NCBI RefSeq assembly: GCF_030272615.1
Contig: NC_081413.1
Span: 16,998,285-17,062,284, forward strand
DNA from: Cryptomeria japonica
Taxonomy: Eukaryota; Streptophyta; Pinopsida; Cupressales; Cupressaceae
Direction: 5' to 3'
Length of the DNA: 64,000 nucleotides
The notes under the pieces were generated by a model, which was given only the letters and a program-made list of their open reading frames with translations, did not search any database and was not told where the DNA came from. A program made the translations under genes and the position numbers. The stretch's first letter is position 1. Every line of letters starts with the position of its first letter. Below are positions 57,209 through 64,000 of the stretch, piece by piece.

Positions 57209-57705
57209 ATCTCCCCCTTTGACATTAATGGAAACACTAGATGTGAAAAACATCCAAGTGCCAAACAAGTCTCCCCCAACGAAAGACATCCAACAAATGA
57301 TATAACAATGAAGCTCTGAACCAATAGACCAAACTCCCCATGTGAGTGATATCTCTGTTTAGCTCCGTTTTTCACAAGTATATCTCTCCCCCTTTGACAT
57401 CAATGCCAAAAATATGACATAAACATCAAAGAAAAATCATAAATCGTCTGAACAACACAACTGACTACTCCCCTTAAGTAGTAGCACCATCTCATCAATC
57501 TAGAATGATTGATAGCTCTGATAAATTCATATTGGATTGATGCTAATCAACATCACTTAAGTCTCTACTGGAGGGGCAGAGACCCCCAATCTGTCTCTGA
57601 ATTACTCAAATGCTTCCTTGGGCAAAGGTTTAGTGAAGATATCTGCAATTTGCTCTTTAGTGTTTACATAAACCAATCTGACTTGATTTGCTTCTACCTT
57701 CTCCT

Positions 57706-58767
57706 TCAAAAAGTTATACTTGATTGATATATATTTTGTCTTAGAATCAAATACCAGATTCTTTGATATGCCAATAGCAACAGAGTTATTACAGTGAAAA
57801 CTACCAGTTCATTGCAATCTGCCCTTATATCCTTCAACATTTGCTTCATCCACATAATTTGTGTACAATTAGTAGCAACAACAACATACTCAGCTTCAAT
57901 AGTAGATATAGAAGTGCATGATTGTTTCTTGCTGATCCATGAAACAAGTTTCTTTCCAAGAAAGAAAGCTCCACTGGATGTGCTTTTCCGGTCATCTACA
58001 TATCCAACCCAATCTTCATCTGTATATGCACATAGTGTAAATTCATCATCTTTAGGATACCATAAAACATATTCAGTTGTTGCTTGTAAATATCTGAAAA
58101 TCCTTTTCACTGCACTCTCATGATTCTCTCTAGGATCACTCTGATATCTTGGTACAATACAAACTGCATTCATTATATCTGGTCTAGTCTAAGTCAAATA
58201 TAACAAACCTCCAATCATAGATTTATGCCTTGTAGGATTTACTGGAGCTGATATATCTTTCTTTGTCAGTTTCTCACTTGTAACCATAGGAGTACCAACC
58301 GGTTTGTAATTTTCCATACCAAATTTCTTCAACAACTCTCTAACATACTTAGTTTGACAGATGAAAATACTTTTATCAGTCTGAGTAATCTGCAAACCTA
58401 AGAAAAATCTCATTTCTCTAATCATAGACATCTCAAATTCATTTTTCATATTATTAGAGAATTCCATACATAACTTTTCCTCACCTTAAAAAATGATATC
58501 ATCAACAAAAACCTCAACAATCAATATGTCATCATTAGTGATCTTATAATACAAGTTACTGTCAGCGTTACCTTTAGTGAAACCAAGTTTCAAAAGATAT
58601 TTGTCCAATCTAGCATACCAAGCTCTAGGGGCTTGTTTCAATCCATATAAAGCTTTCCTCAATCTACAAACCACGTTTTTGTCATCTGAAAGTGAAAATC
58701 CATCAGGTTGCTCAATGTAGACTTCATCTTCAAGATATCCATTTAGAAATGCACACTTAACATCCAT
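57706..58767 (-). pseudogene. Copia reverse transcriptase (second part) and RNase H
   Basis: 58486-58767 holds MDVKCAFLNGYLEDEVY, ALYGLKQAPRAWY and the catalytic FVDDIIF. A stop follows, then 58189-58467 (MRFFLGLQI, then MIGGLLYLT). 57706-58173 is the RNase H (YTDEDWVGYVDDRKSTSGA-like, then ISTIEAEYV). The C-terminus is frameshifted after NELVVF. Confidence 0.88.
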
Positions 58768-59660
58768 CTAATAAACCTTGTATTTCTGATGGCCAACATA
58801 AGCAAGAAATAATCTCACAACTTCAATCCTAGCTACTAGAGAAAAAGTTTCATCATAATCAATTCCTTCCTTTTGAGAATATCCTTTACATACCAATCTA
58901 GCCTTGTTCCTCACAACTGGTCCATCTTCATTCAATTTATTCCTAAAAACCCATTTAGTTCCAATAACATTCTTATTTTTAGGTCGGGGAACTAAAGTCC
59001 ATGTGTTGTTCTTTTCTATCTGATCCAATTCCTCTTCCATATCTTTCGTCCAACATTCATCTTTACATGCCACAACTATTGATTTCGGTTCAATTTGAGA
59101 AATTAAGCATACCTCTTTAATTGCCAATCTACTTCTTGTCATCACTCATTTGACTTTGTCTCCAATGATTTGATCTTTTGAATGATTCAACCTTACATAC
59201 CTAGGAGTCTTCTAACTTTCTGTTTCTCTGCTCTGATCTTCAGTTACTGTTGAATTTTTTGATACTCCCGAGGTAACTGGTTCAACATTCAGTTTCTCTG
59301 CTCTGATCTTCAATTACTGTTGAATTTTTTGATACTCCCGAGGTAACTGGCTCAACATTCTGTTTCGGTACACGTTTTACCAGTTCAGTTATGATCATTT
59401 CCACTTTTGGTTCTCTCTCATAAGTTTTGATTTGACCTTTGTACTGCTCATCCACCTTGACATTAGCGCTCTCCATAATTCTCTGCAATCTTTTGTTATA
59501 ACATCTATATGCTTTTCTTTCATTTGAGTAACCAAGAAATATCCCTTCATCACATCTAGGATCAAACTTTCCAATGAAATCATCTCTTTTGATATAGCAT
59601 TTACTATCAAAGGTTTTGAAATACTTAACTGTAGGTGTATGACCAAACTATAACTCATAA
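58768..59660 (-). pseudogene. Copia RT (first part) and integrase-RT linker
   Basis: 58768-59145 starts RT with WTLVPRPKNKNVIGTKWVF and ARLVCKGYSQKEGIDYDETF. Upstream, the linker carries a 73-bp tandem duplication (about 59218-59363). An integrase C-terminal stretch (59395-59658), KYFKTFDSKCY-like in frame, is interrupted. Confidence 0.75.
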
Positions 59661-60538
59661 GGTGTCTTACATGTGTCTCCTTTGATATGAACTCTGTTGA
59701 ATGTGTATACCATTGTGCTCACAACTTCTCTCCAATAGATATGAGGTAGATTAGCTTCTATCATCATAGTTCTAGCTACATCGAGGATTGTTTTGTTCTT
59801 TCTTTCCACAACACCATTCTGCTGAGGTGTCCGAGGTGCAGACAACTATCTCCTTATCCCATTTTTCTCACAATATCTGTTAAATTCACCGGATGTGAAT
59901 TCACCACCCTGATCGGATCTTAAGCATTTGATCTTCAACCCTGTCTCTATCTCAACCACAACTTTAATGACCTTAAACTTTTCAAAGGCTTTAGATTTCT
60001 CCCTTAGAAAAGTAACCCACATCATTCTAGAATAGTCATCAATGATTAGCATGAAATATTTATCACCCTGAAAACTTTTGATTCTAGCAGGACCACACAA
60101 ATCAATATAAATAAGATCAAGAATATCATTAGATTTGTCTTGTATACTCTTAAAATAAGTTTTGACTTGTTTACCCTTTTGACATTCCTTACATACCAGA
60201 TTATAAGGCTTCACAATCTTAGGTATATCTCTAACTTCCTTAGTTGAACCGATCTTTACAATGCAATCAAAATTCACATGACACAACCTCTTATGCCATA
60301 GCCAACTCTCATCAATATGTGCAATCAAACATGTCATTTCACCATAATTCAAATGAAATATGTTACCTTTAGTTTGAATACCGGTTGCAATCTCTAATCC
60401 AGATCTGTTGATGATTTTGCATTTTCCATCCTTGAACTGTAATTGAAATCCCTTATCCACCAACTGTCCTACACTCAAAATATTGTGCCTTAAACCTTCA
60501 ACATAATAGACATTATCAGTGTTATGCTTACCATCCAA
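59648..60538 (-). pseudogene. Copia GAG-pre-integrase and integrase core
   Basis: The ORF 59846-60538 (230 aa) has the HHCC-type zinc region (WLWHKRLCHVNF, then C-K-E-C-Q-K-G-K), DLIYIDLCGPA with the first catalytic Asp, and LRSDQGGEF with the second. 59648-59845 follows with SAPRTPQQNGVVERKNKTI, carrying the catalytic Glu. One stop separates them. Confidence 0.9.
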
Positions 60539-60631
60539 TGATATAGTTCCTCTTCCTCTGAAAATACATGCTTTGTCATCTCCAAATCTAACCAGACTTC
60601 CATCAAATTATTGCAAGGATAGAAACTTCCT

Positions 60632-60835
60632 TTAATCTCCAGTCATATGATGTGAACATCCACTGTCTATCACCCATTCATCATTGTCTTCAACTTTAGA
60701 ATCAAGGGTCGTCTCTTCATTATGAATGACAGGTTCTAGAGCATCTTCCTTAATAGCTAAGAATACCCATTCCTTTCCATTGTCGTATCCACTAGCTAAA
60801 TCTTTTGTCGGTTCATCATTAGAATAACCAGTCAC
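60632..60835 (-). pseudogene. Copia aspartic protease
   Basis: The frame ends in EWVIDSGCSHHMTGD, the copia protease active site (DSG). The rest of the protease continues in another frame towards 60538. Confidence 0.8.
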
Positions 60836-60947
60836 ACCTTCCTCATCAGCATAGTAGCATGATTTGTCTTTGTTTTTTCATGTACTTATGCTTGTTCTGA
60901 TATTCATGGTTAGGCTTAAAATATCTTCTAGCTTTTTCTTATTACAT

Positions 60948-61836
60948 TCAAAATGACCTAGATGCAAAATGACCTATCTTATTACATGTAAAACATTTAA
61001 AAGGTGATTTTCCTTCATAATTACTTCCCGCCGGACCTTTAGGTACTCTTCTAGCAAATAAGGCTTCAAGTTTCTCAATCTCCTCATCTTCTTTCTTCAT
61101 TTCCTCTAGTTCCTTTGCATATAGTGCTTTCCAATCACTCTTGCCAGTTGATGATGTAGATGCATAAGAAGCAGATTTTGTTTTTGTAGCTCCTTGAGGA
61201 CCAAATTCTTCAAGCTCAAAAGCAGATAACTTTCCAACCAGAATATCCCTATTGATAGAAGTGTTATACATTGATCTCAACTCATTAATTGCAATAGCCT
61301 TCATCTTGTAAGCCAGTCGCAAAGCTCTCAACACTTTAGAAACAATTTCATCTTCGCTCAGAGATCCACCACAACATTCAATTCTCATGACAATTTCATT
61401 GACTCTTTCCATAAAAGCAACAATTCTTTCATCTTCCTCCATTTTCAGGTTCTCATATCTCACCCGATAACCATCAAGTTTAGCAATTTTAACAGTAGGG
61501 TCACCTTCATTCAAAGTCTCCAATTTATCGCATATAGCTTTTGCAGATGATTTGTCCGTTAATCTCATTACTTGTTGATCTGAAAGGGCGCTCAAAAGGG
61601 CTTCTCTAGCTCTATAGTCATTTTCAATGTTCTTATCTAAGACTGCCGGAGGAGGATTCCCTGATGCCAGATCATAAGGAGTATATCCTTTCTCAGTGGT
61701 CAGTGATCTCCCAAATCTCCTTGCTAAGACATCTCAAATGAGTCTCCATCCGAAGCTTCCATACTTTGTAATTTGCTTCTTCAAGCCTAGGGTTGTCCTT
61801 CCGGTAAGCAATAAAATTTGAATGATTATTCGCCAT
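60948..61836 (-). pseudogene. Copia gag
   Basis: ATG at 61834-61836 begins MANNHSNFIAYRKDNPRLEE and NYKVWKLRMETHL (DUF4219-like), then a frameshift. The ORF 60948-61595 continues with the UBN2 domain (LETLNEGDPTVKIAKL, EDERIVAFMERVNEI) and a CFTCNKIGHFASR knuckle at its end. Confidence 0.85.
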
Positions 61837-61892
61837 AGGATCTTCCTTAAGCGGTTAAGCTTCAGCAGAGAGGACCAAGCTTTGATACAAAT

Positions 61893-63127
61893 TGTTAGGA
61901 TAACCGGTGGACAACTGAGTGGGGGGTTGAATCAGTTGTCAACAGATTATGAAACCTTAAGCACACAAAACCTTTTACTAGAATGCATAAACCAAATACC
62001 AGAATAACAAATATATCAATTAAGCACAAACATAAACCATAAACCAAATACCATGCATCCACAACACATAACACCAAGATTTGTACATGGAAAACCCGGT
62101 AAAGGGAATAACCATGGTGGGAAGCCTACCCATAGTCAGATGATACTTCTATAGTAAGTATGTGATTACAATAAGGGGCCTGCACATGCAGAAAAACCAA
62201 CAACCTAGAGCGCACTGCTCATCACAAAGGAGCCTCATTGACTACAAAAGATATCTAGACTACAATCCGGAAATAAGAATGAACTACAATAATTGCATCT
62301 CCTATGTCTGAGTACAACTCCGGTTAAGCTTAATACTAGAGCTCTTAAACCTCTTACATAAACCCAATTCTATCACCTATGATCGACCAAAACCTCTGCA
62401 TATGATTACAACTTTATTCGCGCATAGATAATCCCATAACCATCCTATAATCTACGAAGAGATCTTACATCATATATATACAAACCTAGGACCTAAACAA
62501 TTAGGTCGGCCACCTAAAAGATAATACAATAAATCCATTACATAAACCTACAAACCAATGATAACCCAAGCCGACCTAAGACTGAAACAACATTATCCAA
62601 TGGATAAATCTAATCGGTAACACATTGGGAGCATCCACCAACACGTTACATAAACCGGTCCATAACCAAACAGAATAACACCAGACCTAAAATAGGTCGC
62701 CATAAGCCAAAAGAAACACCACTGATCAACTGGAACACAAACAAGATACCCATCAACATCCTGACAACCTTCTAGAAGCCATACCAACACCACTTATCAA
62801 ATCCATCAAAAGATCTTCAATAAAGTTCTACTGGTGAAACCCTTACTGGTAACCAAAAGGCTTACTAGAACAAATGATAGCTTCCGAATTAGCAAATCCT
62901 GAACCAACTGAATGTGATACGCATGTGAATAACATGAATAACATGAATGACTGAACCAAACCAATTCCACCAAATGGAACAAATCGGAGAATATCAGAGA
63001 TAATCTCTGGATCAATATCACAATCCAACCACTCTACCAGAACCCGATAGACAACCAAACAAGCTAGTGTTGACATCAATGACAAACATCAATGCAACAC
63101 ATAATCAATTTCTCCAAATTGCCAACA
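61893..63127 (-). repeat. 5' LTR of the minus copia element
   Basis: 1235 bp, TGTTAGGATAACCGG to GCCAACA on the plus strand. It carries the empty site for the solo LTR. Confidence 0.9.
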
Positions 63128-63235
63128 GATTTCAATAACAATTTCAGCGATTCCAAAGCGAATTTTAGCGCCCGGTTGTGAATTAAGGTATTTATCTGTT
63201 CAGGCTTACAGTTTTTTCATACCCTACCATTTGAA

Positions 63236-63496
63236 ATGGCTTCATCTTCTAGTATTGCTACCCCTTTGGTGGTCGAGGTCAAGGATAGGGCTAGACTTGT
63301 TTTTAAGAAACACCCTTTCAAGTCGGTTGAGGATGATCCAGAAGGTGCATTTTCATCGGTGCCCTACGATGTTCTCCATAATGAAGATATTAGGGCTTAC
63401 ATACACTGTGATCTCGAGGAGCTTGGAAATGCGGATATGCTAGACCTGTACAACAAACATTTGGTTGATGGTAAGAGATTGTTGACATTTCAATAA
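63236..63496 (+). CDS. Unrecognised 86-aa ORF of the interrupted plus-strand element
   Basis: From ATG 63236 (MASSSSIATPLVVEVKDR) the frame is open to a TAA. The protein is acidic and soluble-looking, with no domain I recognise. It follows the continuation of the plus-strand element after the copia insertion, about 0.4 kb of element sequence past the gag stop once the insertion is removed. It may be the N-terminal exon or truncated part of a second ORF. Confidence 0.4.
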   Translation: MASSSSIATPLVVEVKDRARLVFKKHPFKSVEDDPEGAFSSVPYDVLHNEDIRAYIHCDLEELGNADMLDLYNKHLVDGKRLLTFQ

Positions 63497-64000
63497 GGAT
63501 ATTGAGAAGGTTGTTGATGATTATGGATATAACTGATTAAGGATGTTTATTGTCTTAATATTATTATTTTGTCATTGATGTCAAGAAATTGATTTTCTAA
63601 TTCAGTATGATGTTGCCATATCTTAAGAAGTATGATTTGATGAGTATAAAGATGTCGGGAAAAGACACAGAAAGAATGTGATGAATAAAGGGAGAAATAA
63701 GTTATTCAATGGGCAACTATTACCGAGTTAGACAATGATGAGATCATGATGTTTATATTGTTTGGATATCCTACATATGTTGTTGATTGTAAGGTTAATA
63801 CTATACTATGTTACCGAGAAAAGAACCTAGTGGGTAAACCCTAAGGAACCTAGTCGGTAAACCCTAAGGTTATCGCTATCGGTTAATGAAGGCGGAATGT
63901 CTACCGAGTGAAGTTTAGTATTTACCGAGTTGCAACCGAGCTGTAACAGAATGCATTAAATGATTAAAAGCGCTATTTAATGAAAGAAGCTGATGAGCTA
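63497..64000. other. No gene seen; short 23-bp duplication
   Basis: AT-rich sequence to the window edge. GAACCTAGT(G/C)GGTAAACCCT followed by AAG is repeated at about 63824-63869, and ACCGAG words recur. It could be part of the plus-strand element or a flanking LTR; the window ends before this can be decided. Confidence 0.4.

Larger units (their letters stand above)
54418..63127 (-). mobile_element. Ty1/copia retrotransposon, near complete, degenerate
   Basis: LTRs are at 54418-57208 (with a nested solo LTR) and 61893-63127, with TG..CA ends and a 5-bp TSD. On minus: 5' LTR, a degenerate initiator tRNA-Met PBS (about 61877-61890), gag, protease, integrase, RT, RNase H, a polypurine tract (AAAGGGGGAGAT at 57209-57220) and the 3' LTR. 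It is inserted in the plus-strand element. The domain order integrase-then-RT is the copia hallmark. Several stops and frameshifts disable it. Confidence 0.92.

Noticed and set aside
1-64000. CRISPR array, bacterial operon or phage region
   Set aside because: All recognised proteins are plant retroelement or plant nuclear types with GT..AG introns; repeat arrays are degenerate minisatellites without spacers.

Overview
This window is nuclear DNA of a seed plant, most likely a gymnosperm (inference). It is AT-rich, almost entirely made of nested LTR retrotransposons, and holds one recognisable intron-containing host gene. Every mobile protein family seen is plant-type: Ty3/gypsy of the Tat/Ogre kind with two RNase H domains, Ty1/copia, an L1 LINE with a plant RNase H, and a plant mobile domain (PMD) protein. 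Introns have GT..AG ends.

Layout. 1-222 is a copia integrase scrap. 1165-25008 is a very large Tat/Ogre-like gypsy element read on the minus strand: 1.48-kb LTRs, gag-protease with G-patch, RT, two RNase H domains and integrase, all broken by stops. In its 3' half it carries an antisense PMD gene (4254-6180) and several minisatellites. Clusters of a TAGCGC motif lie just inside both LTRs, in opposite orientation. Into this element jumped a young non-autonomous copia-type element (15595-20769; 491-bp LTRs with one visible difference; TSD GTTTC). Its single intact 760-aa ORF is gag plus protease plus an unrecognised acidic domain in place of integrase and RT. 25014-33000 is gene-poor repeat debris with a 5S rRNA-like sequence at 30912-31030.

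The host gene (33201-37331, nine coding exons, 507 aa) is a secreted or membrane-anchored lipase of the bacterial family I.5 type, with Ser191-Asp396-His442 and two zinc-ligand histidines visible. A 334-bp miniature LTR element (TRIM) at 37666-37999 sits 334 bp downstream of its stop codon. Each 135-bp LTR of this TRIM contains a complete tRNA-like cloverleaf with RNA polymerase III A and B boxes.

From 38161 on there is a direct tandem duplication of about 7.6 kb (38161-45760, then 45761-57142). The right breakpoint lies inside a copia LTR. Copy 2 has since gained a 5'-truncated L1 with an extra downstream ORF (46192-48968). Each copy contains the 5' LTR and a multi-zinc-knuckle gag of a plus-strand element, which is interrupted by a minus-strand copia element (54418-63127, TSD GATTT). 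The left LTR of that copia element holds a solo LTR, while its right LTR shows the matching empty site. The plus-strand element resumes at 63133 with an unrecognised ORF (63236-63496). The duplication and nesting give a relative order: plus-strand element, minus copia, solo LTR, then tandem duplication.
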